From: CAVTWH01 sp963794685
GTDB taxonomy: Bacteria; Actinomycetota; Actinomycetes; Mycobacteriales; Micromonosporaceae
Length of the DNA: 64,000 nucleotides
Assembly: GCA_963794685.1 (NCBI GenBank)
Contig: CAWCFK010000006.1
Coordinates: 1 to 64,000 of the forward strand
Direction: 5' to 3'
The notes beneath the pieces were generated by a model. That model made no database searches. It was given only the letters and a program-made list of their open reading frames with translations, and was not told the DNA's origin. Made by a program: the position numbers and the translations under genes. Within the stretch, counting starts at the first letter, position 1; each line of letters begins with the position of its first letter. Of this stretch, positions 8,325 to 16,350 are shown piece after piece.

Positions 8325-9013
8325 GGCTGCTGCCGTTCGTAGCGGTAGCCGACGCCCCAGACGGTGACGATGCGCCGTGGCTCGGCCGGGTCGGCTTCGA
8401 TCTTCTCCCGCAGCCGGCGCACATGCACGGTGACCGTGGACTGGTCGCCGAACGTCCAGCCCCAGACCGCCTCCAGCAACTCGGCCCGGCGGAACGCCCG
8501 ACCGGGCTGGCGGAGCAGGAAGACCAGCAGGTCGAACTCGCGCACGGTGAGCGCCAACTCGGCGCCGGCCAACCGGGCGGTCCGGCGGGCCACGTCCAGC
8601 ACCAGGTCGCCGTCGGTGAGCACCTCGACGGAGGGGGGCCGGGGACTGGCCCGGCGCAGCACCGACTGCACCCGCAGCACCAGTTCGCGCGGGGAGAACG
8701 GCTTGGTGATGTAGTCGTCGGCGCCCAGCTCCAGGCCGAGCACCCGGTCGGACTCCTCGCCGAGCGCGGTGAGCATGACGATCGGCACGTCGGTACCGGC
8801 CTGCTCGCGCAGTCGCCGGCAGACGTCCAGTCCGGAGATGCCGGGCAGCATCAGGTCCAGCACCACCAGGTCGGGTCGGCGGGCGGCGAAGGCGCGCAGC
8901 GCGGCCGGCCCGTCGGCGGCCAGGGTGACCTCGAACTCGGCCCGTTCCAGGTAGCGCCGGACCACGTCACTGACGGTCGGATCGTCGTCGACCACGAGTA
9001 CCCGCTGCCCCAT
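8321..9013 (-). CDS. OmpR/PhoB-family response regulator
   Basis: The 230-residue regulator has a receiver domain with the acidic pair VDDDP, phospho-acceptor Asp in DLVVLDLMLPG and the conserved Lys in YITKPFSPREL. A C-terminal winged helix follows (LTVREFDLLVFLLRQPG, VTVHVRRLREKIE, IVTVWGVGYRYE). It is the first gene of a two-gene operon with the histidine kinase. The ATG at 9013 is the start. Targets are unknown; the neighbouring DUF2254 gene or the kinase-CBM2 gene are candidates only by position. Confidence 0.95.
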   Translation of the reverse strand: MGQRVLVVDDDPTVSDVVRRYLERAEFEVTLAADGPAALRAFAARRPDLVVLDLMLPGISGLDVCRRLREQAGTDVPIVMLTALGEESDRVLGLELGADDYITKPFSPRELVLRVQSVLRRASPRPPSVEVLTDGDLVLDVARRTARLAGAELALTVREFDLLVFLLRQPGRAFRRAELLEAVWGWTFGDQSTVTVHVRRLREKIEADPAEPRRIVTVWGVGYRYERQQP

Positions 9014-9082
9014 CCCGGCAGCCTACGGCGCACGGTCGGGCGGTGGCCGGGGTGCGCCTTAGCCGTCACGGATCGGTAAGCG

Positions 9083-10468
9083 TCAGCCGGTGCCGTTCGC
9101 GCAGGCCACCCCGTTGAGGCTGATCTTCGTGGGCTTGTCGTTGGCCCCGGTGTAGTGCGCGAGGATGCCGGTGGTGTAGCTCTTGCCGGCCTCCAGGACC
9201 GCGTTCCAGTTGTCGTTCTTGATGGTGACGTGCCGCTCGGCCTGGGTGTACTTGCCGGGGAAGCCACTGTCGATCTTCTGGTTGCCGGCGAAGTCGAACT
9301 CGACCCGCCAGCCGGTGACGTCGTCGTTGCCCTGGATCAGCACGGTCAGCGAGGCGATGAAGCCGATCTTCCAGTCCGTGGTGATCTTGAATTCGGCGGC
9401 GCACTTCACCGTGGGCGACGGCGGGGGCGGCGGCGACTTCGGCGACTGGCCCACGCCGTTCTGCGCGGTACCCCCCGAGGGGTTGCCCTTGGCGAACAGC
9501 GCACCGCAGGCGAAGGTCAGCACCGCGAGCACCGCGAGCGCCCCCACCAGCCAGGTCCACCGGCGGGTCCGCGGCGGCCGGGGCGGCGGGCCGGCAGGGA
9601 TCACCAGCAGTGGCGGCGGTCCGGCCAGCACCCGGGTGCCGCTGCGCGGGGCGGGGTTCGGCAGCCGGCGGGTGGCCGACCCGGGCGGCGCGGCGACGTG
9701 GGCGGACGCCCTGCCCAGCGCCGCGCGCAGCCGCCCGGCCAGCGTCGCCGCGTCCGGCCGCTGCGCCGGCTCCATCGCCAGGCAGGCGGCGAGCAGCGCG
9801 GGCACCTCGGCGGGCAGCCCGGCGACGGCGGTGGGCAGCCGGCCGTCGACCGGCGGGTGGCCGGTGAGCAGTTGGCAGGTGAGCACCCCGAGGCAGTAGA
9901 TGTCGGTGGCCGGCTGGGCGGGCGCGCCGGCCAGCCGCTCCGGCGACAGGTAGGCGGGGGTGCCCAACAGGTGGGTACCCTCCAGCTCGCCCTCGACCGC
10001 CGAGATGCCGAAGTCGACGACCTTCACACCGCTGCTGGTCACCATCACGTTGCCGGGCGTCACGTCCCGGTGCACGAGTCCGCGTGCGTGCGCGGCGGCC
10101 AGCGCGTCGGCCACCTGGGCGGCGATGTCCAGCGCCGAGCGCCAGGGCAGCGGCCCCCGGCTGAGCAGTTGCGCGACCGATTCCCCGTCGATCAGCTCCA
10201 TCACCACGAAGGGCACGCCGACGCCGTCCGCGCCCGGGGTCTCGCCGTAGTCGAAGACCTGGGTGATGGCCGGGTGCGAGAGCCGGGCGACGGCCTGCGC
10301 CTCGCGCCGGATCCGGTCCCGGAAGCCGGGCGCGGCGGCGAACTCGCCGGCCAGCAACTTCACCGCCACCTGCCGACCGAGCACCTCGTCGTAGGCACGC
10401 CAGACCACCGACATGCCGCCCGCCCCGAGGCGTTCGATCAGTCGGTACCGCCCAGCCAGAGTCGTCAC
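9083..10468 (-). CDS. Membrane Ser/Thr protein kinase with C-terminal CBM2 domain
   Basis: The first 270 residues are a PASTA-type (PknB-like) kinase: glycine loop LGAGGMSVVW, Lys37 in VAVKLL, catalytic loop VHRDVTPGNVMV, VDFGIS and SPERL. A Pro/Arg-rich linker leads to one membrane helix (WTWLVGALAVLAVLTFACGA), then a Pro-rich stalk. The external domain has CBM2 features: paired Cys, TDWKIGFIASLTVLIQG, GWRVEFDF, and NDNWNAVLEAGKSYTTGI. CBM2 domains usually bind cellulose or chitin, so this kinase may sense polysaccharide outside the cell. The GTG at 10468 fits the kinase start; the upstream extension is unlike protein. Confidence 0.9.
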   Translation of the reverse strand: MTTLAGRYRLIERLGAGGMSVVWRAYDEVLGRQVAVKLLAGEFAAAPGFRDRIRREAQAVARLSHPAITQVFDYGETPGADGVGVPFVVMELIDGESVAQLLSRGPLPWRSALDIAAQVADALAAAHARGLVHRDVTPGNVMVTSSGVKVVDFGISAVEGELEGTHLLGTPAYLSPERLAGAPAQPATDIYCLGVLTCQLLTGHPPVDGRLPTAVAGLPAEVPALLAACLAMEPAQRPDAATLAGRLRAALGRASAHVAAPPGSATRRLPNPAPRSGTRVLAGPPPLLVIPAGPPPRPPRTRRWTWLVGALAVLAVLTFACGALFAKGNPSGGTAQNGVGQSPKSPPPPPSPTVKCAAEFKITTDWKIGFIASLTVLIQGNDDVTGWRVEFDFAGNQKIDSGFPGKYTQAERHVTIKNDNWNAVLEAGKSYTTGILAHYTGANDKPTKISLNGVACANGTG

Positions 10469-10555
10469 GATGTCACCAGTGTGCCGTACCCGCGCCGCTC
10501 GCCCGCCGGTGTGTCGGAGCGGACCGGCGCTGATCCGGAAGCCGGGAATGACGGA

Positions 10556-10585
10556 GGGGTGATACCGCCTGAGCGGTATCACCCC
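10556..10585 (-). terminator. Terminator of tmRNA
   Basis: Arms 10556-10567 and 10574-10585 are perfect 12-bp reverse complements around a six-base loop. The hairpin starts seven bases past the 3' end of ssrA on the minus strand. It has no T-run, as is common in actinobacteria. It separates ssrA from the kinase-CBM2 gene. Confidence 0.8.
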
Positions 10586-10591
10586 TACCGG

Positions 10592-10959
10592 TGGAGATGC
10601 CGGGAATCGAACCCGGGTCCTCCGCCGTGTTGCCAGGACTTCTCCGAGCGCAGCTCGCTGTGTCTTCTCGGCCCTACCGTTCACGCGAGCGAGACGGTAT
10701 GACAGGCCCAGTCGCGATTAGTCTCACCGCACGGCCCCCGCGACGAGGTCCGATTGGCCAGCCTTCTAGCTGACGCCGGCTACTGGGACGAAGGCATTCT
10801 CAGGCCGACGAACTAGCTACTCGCCTCAGGCGGCGAGAGCGTAGTTAGCGCGATTAGAGTTGGCGCTTGTGGTTTTCCAACGTCGATTAACGAGACGGCG
10901 TTGGCTTCCTCGGCTCGCTTCTCCTGCCTCAACGTACGGAGTCGAAACCGATCATCCCC
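10592..10959 (-). ncRNA. ssrA: tmRNA (transfer-messenger RNA)
   Basis: The 5' end GGGGATGATCGGTTTCGAC and the 3' T-arm CGGGTTCGATTCCCGGCATCTCC form the tRNA-Ala-like part (GGGGATG pairs with CATCTCC). The internal reading frame gives a tag ANSNRANYALAA followed by TGA, the ALAA-ending form typical of actinobacteria. SmpB, its protein partner, is encoded 1.2 kb away on the same strand. Together they rescue stalled ribosomes and tag the incomplete peptide for proteolysis. Confidence 0.95.
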
Positions 10960-11121
10960 GTCGTTGTCCCCCGCCGGGTGGCGCGGACTGTTCAAGATTA
11001 GCGCCCACCGGCGACATCGTCACCTCGGATTCTTCGCCGACCGCTTGCATGGTCCGGCGCACCCACCTCGCGAGCCCTCCCGGGCCCAGTTTCGGCGGCC
11101 GGGCCAGTGCCGGCACGCGGC

Positions 11122-11982
11122 CTAGGTCGCGGTGGCCGAGCAGTTCGGCGCGCCGGAGCCGGACCAGGTGCCGACGAAGCCGAACTGCGCGGTCTTCCCG
11201 GCCGTGAGCGCGCCGTTCCAGCTCAGGTTGTGCACGGTGATGGTCACATCGGTGCTGGACACCCGCTCCGCGCCCCACAGGTTGCCGCCGGCCACCGCCA
11301 GACCACCGCGGCAGGTGACCGTGGCCTGCCAACCCTGGGTGCCGGCGCTGCCCGCGGTGATGGTGACGCTGACCTGCATGCCGTTCGGCGACCAGGTGCT
11401 GACCGAGGTACTCGTGGTCAGCCCGGCCGCAGCCGCCAGCGGCACATCCGAGGCGCTCGCGGTGGCCGAGGCGGTGGGTACGCCGGAGCCGCCAGGGCGA
11501 GGCCGAGCCGGGAACGGAGCCGCTCGGCCGGGCCCCGGTCGCGAGCCGGCCGAGGGGTGTGCGGCGCCGGACGGCGAGCCGGGCGCGGGGGTACCGGCCG
11601 GTGGCTGCCCGTCCTGCTGCTGACCGGCCACGCCGCCGTTGCGACCCACGTCGGGTGCGTTCCCGACGCCGGTCGAGGGGCCGGTCACCGCCCACACCGT
11701 GCCCGCGACGAACACCGCGACGGCGGCTGCGCCCAGGGCAATCGGCCATGGCCGGAAGCGACCGGGGGCGCCGTCGCCGGTGAACCCGGTCACCGGATCG
11801 TCGTCCGGCGGGTCGGGCGGGATGATACTGGGCCGCCTGGCCGGCGCCCGGGCAACCAACCTGGTCGGCGTCGCGGGCCGACGGGCGGACAGTGCGGGTG
11901 ATCGATCGAGGTGGCTCGGACCTGAAGGTGGCTCGACCGACAGCGGGGAGGACGACGGTGTGTTCGAGGTTCGGCAGGCCAC
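11122..11982 (-). CDS. Membrane-anchored protein with C-terminal CBM2 domain
   Basis: A cytosolic N-terminal stretch of about 80 residues (PSIIPPDPPDDDPVTGF) precedes one membrane helix (WPIALGAAAVAVFVAGTVWAV). A Pro/Gly/Ser-rich stalk follows. The C-terminal 100 residues have the CBM2 pattern: STWSPNGMQVSVTITAG, QGWQATVTC, VTVHNLSWNG-like VTITVHNLSWNGALTAG and QFGFVGTWSGSG. It resembles the external part of the kinase at 9083-10468 without the kinase. The start is uncertain; a different frame joined near 11930 could supply another N-terminus. It may be a surface polysaccharide-binding protein. Confidence 0.8.
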   Translation of the reverse strand: MACRTSNTPSSSPLSVEPPSGPSHLDRSPALSARRPATPTRLVARAPARRPSIIPPDPPDDDPVTGFTGDGAPGRFRPWPIALGAAAVAVFVAGTVWAVTGPSTGVGNAPDVGRNGGVAGQQQDGQPPAGTPAPGSPSGAAHPSAGSRPGPGRAAPFPARPRPGGSGVPTASATASASDVPLAAAAGLTTSTSVSTWSPNGMQVSVTITAGSAGTQGWQATVTCRGGLAVAGGNLWGAERVSSTDVTITVHNLSWNGALTAGKTAQFGFVGTWSGSGAPNCSATAT

Positions 11983-12158
11983 TGGTCTGCGGGTCGTCCG
12001 GCTCCGGCTGCACGCGGTGTCGTGCCACGCCCTGCCCTCCCCGGTACGAGCCGCTGCCGAAACCTCGGCGTCTGGGCCGAGGGTAGCCGATCCCGCCCGG
12101 CCCGCTTATCGACGAGAAGTCCGGTGAATCCGGCCCACTTCGGCGAGTGCGGGGACGG

Positions 12159-12635
12159 CTAGCGCATGCCCTTGCTGCGCCGGCCGAGGACCCGACTGAT
12201 CTCCTTGTCGGCGTCCCGCTTGGCGAGGTCCTGGCGCTTGTCGTAGTCCTTCTTGCCGCGGGCCAGCGCCAACTCGACCTTGGCCCAGCCGTCGGCGAAG
12301 TACATCGACAGCGGGACCAGGGTCAGCCCACCCTCGCGCACCTTGGACAGCAGCTTGACCAGTTCCACCTTGTTGAGCAGCAGCTTGCGGGTACGCCGGG
12401 GCTCGTGGTTGGTCCAGGTGCCCTGGGCGTACTCGGCGATGTGCAGGGCGTAGAGGTAGAGCTCGCCGTCCTTCTCCTGGGCGAACGCGTCGACCAGCGA
12501 GGCACGCCCGGACCGCAGCGACTTGACCTCGGTCCCCACCAGCGCGATGCCGGCCTCGACGGTGTCCAGGATGGCGTAGTCGTGGCGGGCCTTCTTGTTG
12601 GACGCGATCAACTTGCGCCCCTTCTCCTTGGGCAC
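12159..12635 (-). CDS. smpB: SsrA-binding protein SmpB
   Basis: SmpB binds the tRNA-like end of tmRNA and places it in the ribosomal A site. The 158-residue product starts at GTG 12635 behind GGGAGGTGA, giving PKEKGRKLIASNKKARHDY. It shows the core ALVGTEVKSLRSGRASL, the basic GKKDYDKRQDLAKRDADKEI and a short C-terminal tail. It lies upstream of the CBM2 protein and ssrA, on the same strand. Confidence 0.97.
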   Translation of the reverse strand: MPKEKGRKLIASNKKARHDYAILDTVEAGIALVGTEVKSLRSGRASLVDAFAQEKDGELYLYALHIAEYAQGTWTNHEPRRTRKLLLNKVELVKLLSKVREGGLTLVPLSMYFADGWAKVELALARGKKDYDKRQDLAKRDADKEISRVLGRRSKGMR

Positions 12636-12726
12636 CCCACTCACCTCCCCGGCCACACTCACCCACCCGATCAGGCGGACGGGCAATGGTACCCAGCCGG
12701 TGGCCGACCCCGCGACCGAGATCAGC

Positions 12727-13986
12727 TCAGCACAGGCAGCCGGGCAGCCAGTCCAGCGGCTGGATCGGGGAGCCGTTGATCCGGACCTCGAAGTGCAGGT
12801 GGTATCCGGTGGACGCGCCGGTGCTCCCGACGTACCCGATCACCTGCCCCTGGGCCACCCGCTGACCGGTGTGCACCGCGAACCGGGACTGGTGGGCGTA
12901 GCAGGTGGTCAACTCGCGGCCCTGGTACCGGCCGTGGTCGAGGCAGGTGTAGTTGCCGTTGCCGCCGCGCGGGGCGGCCCAGATCACCGTGCCGGCCCGG
13001 GCCGCGTAGATCGGCGAGCCGCCGGCGACGGCCAGGTCCACCCCGGCGTGCAACTGCCAGACGTGGTAGTACGGGTCGTAGCGCATCCCGTAGTTGCTCG
13101 ATTTCCAGGCGTTGCGGACCGGCATCAGCAGGATCGCGCCCGGCCGTAATGGTGGGGCGTTGCCGGTGATCCTGGCCCCTCGGCTGCGGGCCAGCGCGGC
13201 CAGCTCGGCTTCGATCTGCGCGGCCTGCGCCTTCAGGTCGTTGTAGTGCGCGAGGACCGCCGCGCGCTGGGCGTTGGCGTTGGTCAGCGCCTGCTGCTGG
13301 CGGTCGACGAGGGCCTGCACGGCGTCGGCGTTCGTCTGTGCCTGCTGTTGCGCCGTCTGCGCCTGGGCGAGCGCCAGGTCTGCGGCGTCTGCCGCCGCGG
13401 CGGCGGCGGCCCGGGCGGCCTGGGCCTGGTCGGCTGCGACGACGGCGAGTGCCCGGGCGTTGACGTAGTGCTCCAGGGCCTCGGTCCGGGCGGTGGTGAG
13501 CCGGTCGAGGTAGATCACCGCGTCGGCGAGCGAGCGCGGGTCGTCGGCGGCGAGCAGCGCGTTGAAGCCGATGATCCCGCCACCCTGGTACACGGCGGTG
13601 ACGAAGTCGCTGACCGCCTGCCGGCCGGTCGCCACTGCGGCGGCGGCCCGGTCCAGTGCGGCGTCGGCGGCGTCCGCGGCGTCCTGGGCGGCGTGTGCAT
13701 CGCGCTGAGCCTGTCGGGCGTTGGCTGCCTGGACGACCACCCGGACCCGGGCGTCGGTGAGCCGCTCCTGGGCGGCGGGCAGTTGCGCGGTGGCCGCCTG
13801 GTACGCCGCCACGGCGTCCCGGGCCTGCTGGGCGACGTCCTCGTACTGGGCCTGCGTCGCGGCGAGCTCACGGTCGACGCGGGACTTGTCGTCATGTGGG
13901 TCGGCGAGCGCCGGGGACGCGCCGACGAGCGTGGTGGCCGCGAGCAGCGCCGCGACAACTCCGGTGAACCGGGCTCTTCGTACCAT
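12727..13986 (-). CDS. Secreted M23 peptidase with coiled coil (EnvC-like)
   Basis: The 419-residue protein has a signal peptide ending ALADP, then about 230 residues of Ala/Gln-rich coiled coil. A LytM/M23 domain follows with zinc ligands in LHAGVDLAV and YHLHFEV. Such proteins cleave peptidoglycan cross-bridges or activate amidases, and EnvC-type members are driven by FtsEX. The ftsX gene lies immediately upstream on the same strand, supporting that pairing. A terminator between them implies its own promoter. ATG 13986 was chosen over GTG codons just upstream because it directly precedes the basic start of the signal peptide. Confidence 0.92.
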   Translation of the reverse strand: MVRRARFTGVVAALLAATTLVGASPALADPHDDKSRVDRELAATQAQYEDVAQQARDAVAAYQAATAQLPAAQERLTDARVRVVVQAANARQAQRDAHAAQDAADAADAALDRAAAAVATGRQAVSDFVTAVYQGGGIIGFNALLAADDPRSLADAVIYLDRLTTARTEALEHYVNARALAVVAADQAQAARAAAAAAADAADLALAQAQTAQQQAQTNADAVQALVDRQQQALTNANAQRAAVLAHYNDLKAQAAQIEAELAALARSRGARITGNAPPLRPGAILLMPVRNAWKSSNYGMRYDPYYHVWQLHAGVDLAVAGGSPIYAARAGTVIWAAPRGGNGNYTCLDHGRYQGRELTTCYAHQSRFAVHTGQRVAQGQVIGYVGSTGASTGYHLHFEVRINGSPIQPLDWLPGCLC

Positions 13987-14020
13987 CACCACACACACGG
14001 TACTTCCGTCCCACTGGACG

Positions 14021-14050
14021 CAAGTAACAATCGCCTATTTCTCGTAACAA
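14021..14050 (-). promoter_or_regulatory. Possible promoter of the M23 gene
   Basis: An AT-rich patch on the minus strand carries TTGTTA (14045-14050) and TACTTG (14021-14026) separated by 18 bases. The octamer ATTGTTAC occurs twice here (14024-14031 and 14044-14051), 20 bases apart, which could also be an operator. The patch lies between the ftsX terminator and the M23 start. Confidence 0.3.
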
Positions 14051-14065
14051 TGGCATCAAAAGGCC

Positions 14066-14093
14066 GGCCCCCGTCCCGACTGGGACGAGGGCC
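14066..14093 (-). terminator. Intrinsic terminator of ftsX
   Basis: Arms 14066-14077 and 14082-14093 pair over 12 bp with one mismatch around GACT. On the minus strand the stem is followed by GGCC and TTTT. It starts 19 bases beyond the ftsX stop. Confidence 0.8.
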
Positions 14094-14111
14094 GACGACG
14101 CGCCGTAGGCG

Positions 14112-14990
14112 CTACTTCTTGATATAGAAGCGCAGCGTGAACCAGCCGGTGATGCCGCTGACGACCGCGCCGATGCCGATCAGGACGGGCGCCATCAGCA
14201 GGATGCCGCCCCACTGCACGGGCAGGATCAGCGAGGTCAACGACTGCAACGAGCCGTCGATCAACCAGACCTTCGCGGCAATCAACGCCAACGAGGCGAT
14301 CACCGCCCCGATCACGCCGGCGAACATTGCTTCCAGCACAAAGGGCGCTTGGATGAACCAGTTCGACGCACCGACCAGTTTCATCACCCCCACCTCCCGG
14401 CGCCGGCTGTACGCGGCGACCTGGATGGTGTTTCCGACCAGCAGCAACGCGGCGACGCCCTGCACGATGGCGACCACCAGGGCGAGCGAGCGGAGCGAGT
14501 TGAGCACGCCGAAGACCTTGCCGAGCAGATCTCGCTGATTGAGGATCAGGCTGACCGCCGGATCAGTCGAGTACGTCGCCTTGAGCAGGTTGAACTTCGT
14601 CGGATCGGTCATCTTGATCCGGAACGACTCGGGCAGCGCCTCGGGCTTGGTGGCCTCCACCATCGCCGGAGCGTCCTTGAACTCCTGCTTGAACTTCGCG
14701 TACGCCTGGTCCTTGGTCTCGTAGCCGATCGGCTTCTTGACCTCCGGGTCGGCCTCCAACTTGGCCTTCAGGGCGTCGCGCTGCTCGGGAGTCACGTCGT
14801 TCTTGAGGTAGATCGCCACCTCGACCTTGGCGTCGTAGTACCGCTCCATCTCGCCGACCTGCTTGAACAGCAGCAGACTGGCGCCGAGCATCGTCAACGA
14901 CACGGCCATCGTGATGATCATGGCCACGGTCATGGTGACATTGCGCCACAGCCCGACCATGACTTCGGACAGCACGTATTTAGCGCGCAT
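14112..14990 (-). CDS. ftsX: Cell-division permease FtsX
   Basis: FtsX is the membrane half of the FtsEX ABC-type complex, which couples division to peptidoglycan hydrolysis. The 292-residue protein has an N-terminal helix (TVAMIITMAVSLTMLGASL), an extracellular domain of about 120 residues (LKNDVTPEQRDALKAKL), then three helices with the coupling motif SRRREVGVMKLVGAS. The ftsE gene lies 57 bases upstream on the same strand. An M23 hydrolase follows, as expected for its extracellular target. Confidence 0.97.
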   Translation of the reverse strand: MRAKYVLSEVMVGLWRNVTMTVAMIITMAVSLTMLGASLLLFKQVGEMERYYDAKVEVAIYLKNDVTPEQRDALKAKLEADPEVKKPIGYETKDQAYAKFKQEFKDAPAMVEATKPEALPESFRIKMTDPTKFNLLKATYSTDPAVSLILNQRDLLGKVFGVLNSLRSLALVVAIVQGVAALLLVGNTIQVAAYSRRREVGVMKLVGASNWFIQAPFVLEAMFAGVIGAVIASLALIAAKVWLIDGSLQSLTSLILPVQWGGILLMAPVLIGIGAVVSGITGWFTLRFYIKK

Positions 14991-15047
14991 CGTTTCGGGG
15001 GTCCTTCCGGGAGTTCACACGCTGGGGGCGGGGACTGCAGGGACGGC

Positions 15048-15728
15048 TCAGCCGTACACGCCCCGGGGCTGGTCACGCACGACCTTGCCGCTCTCGATCT
15101 CAACGACACGCCGACGCATCTGGTTCACGATGTTGGAGTCGTGGGTCACCATCACGACCGTGGTTCCGGTCCGGTTGATCCGGTCCAGCAGCCGCATGAT
15201 CTCGATGGAGGTGTCCGGGTCGAGGTTTCCGGTGGGCTCGTCGGCGAGCAGGATCAGCGGCCGGTTCACGAACGCCCGCGCCACCGCGACGCGCTGCTGC
15301 TCGCCACCGGACAGCTCGTGCGGGTAGCGGTGCTCCTTGCCGCCGAGGCCGACCAGCTCCAGCACCTCGGGGACGACCCGACGCGCCACGCCCTGCGACT
15401 TGCCGAGCACCTCCAGCGCGAAGGCGACGTTCTCGTACGCGGTGCGGTTGGGCAGCAGCCGGAAGTCCTGGAACACGCAGCCGATCTGGCGCCGGAACCC
15501 GGAGATCCGCCACGACCTGATGGTCGCGATGTCCTTGTCGTTGACCAGCACTTTGCCCTTGGTCGGGCCGAGCTCGTGCAACAACAGCTTGATGATCGTG
15601 GACTTGCCGGACCCGGATGGTCCGATGAAGAAGACGAAGTCGCCCTTCTCGATCGATACCGACACGTCGTCGAGCGACGGCCGGGAAGCCTTCGGGTACG
15701 TCTTGGTCACATGCTCAAGCCGAATCAC
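15048..15728 (-). CDS. ftsE: Cell-division ATP-binding protein FtsE
   Basis: This 226-residue ABC ATPase has Walker A GPSGSGKST, Q-loop CVFQDFRLL, signature LSGGEQQRVAVARA, Walker B LILLADEPTGNLD and H-loop VMVTHD. The start GTG at 15728 gives VIRLEHVTKTYP, the usual FtsE beginning. It forms an operon with ftsX. It lies downstream of the Rrf2 and prfB genes, 166 bases apart. Confidence 0.97.
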   Translation of the reverse strand: MIRLEHVTKTYPKASRPSLDDVSVSIEKGDFVFFIGPSGSGKSTIIKLLLHELGPTKGKVLVNDKDIATIRSWRISGFRRQIGCVFQDFRLLPNRTAYENVAFALEVLGKSQGVARRVVPEVLELVGLGGKEHRYPHELSGGEQQRVAVARAFVNRPLILLADEPTGNLDPDTSIEIMRLLDRINRTGTTVVMVTHDSNIVNQMRRRVVEIESGKVVRDQPRGVYG

Positions 15729-15894
15729 GAGAGCCGAGTGTACGCGGTGTAACCGGATCGCCCAACGCCCTGAGTGTGCTATCTGCCGATTGCGGGGAAT
15801 GACACCTTTGACCACCGCCGTCCGCCCCGGCGCTCGCACCGACCCGGAAACAGTGGTAACCGAACGTGATCGACGCTGCGTGGGTGGCCCTTGA

Positions 15895-16350
15895 TCAGCG
15901 GGACTGCCAGGCTTCGGTGTCGGTGGTGAGCCGGCGCACATGCGCGGGGAGCTTGCCCCTGGCCACATCGGCCAGGCTCACCTCGTCAAGCACCTTGCGG
16001 ACGGCGGCGCGTACCGCGATCCACAGCTCCTGCAGATGCGCGGCGCTGCCCTCGTACACGGTCTCCTCGGGACGCATCCCGCGAACCCCGGCGAGCGGCC
16101 CGTCGGTGGCCCGCAGCACGTCACCGATCTGGATCTCGCCCGGCTCCCGGGCCAGCGTGTAGCCGCCGTCCACGCCCCGGACGCTGTGCACCACACCGGC
16201 CCGGCGCAGGTCGCCGAGGATGGTTTCGAGGAACTTTCGGGGCAGCTGCTGGTCGGTGGCGAGCACCTGCGCCGACACCGTCGCCGGATACGCCGTGGTC
16301 AGCGCCAGGCAGGCGCGCACCGCGTAGTCACCCCGGGCGGAGATCTGCAT
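15895..16350 (-). CDS. Rrf2-family transcriptional regulator
   Basis: The 151-residue regulator has the Rrf2 winged helix: ISARGDYAVRACLALT, then LPRKFLETILGDLRRAGVV and SVRGVDGGYTLAR. Only one Cys is present (residue 14), so the three-Cys cluster site used by IscR, NsrR and RsrR to bind an iron-sulfur cluster is missing. It probably senses something other than an Fe-S cluster, or has lost sensing. Its ATG at 16350 overlaps the last base of prfB, so the two may be cotranscribed. Confidence 0.9.
   Translation of the reverse strand: MQISARGDYAVRACLALTTAYPATVSAQVLATDQQLPRKFLETILGDLRRAGVVHSVRGVDGGYTLAREPGEIQIGDVLRATDGPLAGVRGMRPEETVYEGSAAHLQELWIAVRAAVRKVLDEVSLADVARGKLPAHVRRLTTDTEAWQSR

Noticed and set aside
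13987..14066. c-di-AMP (ydaO) riboswitch ahead of the M23 gene, as in other actinobacteria
   Set aside because: Only about 80 bases separate the ftsX terminator from the start, too short for that riboswitch, and no matching conserved core was seen.
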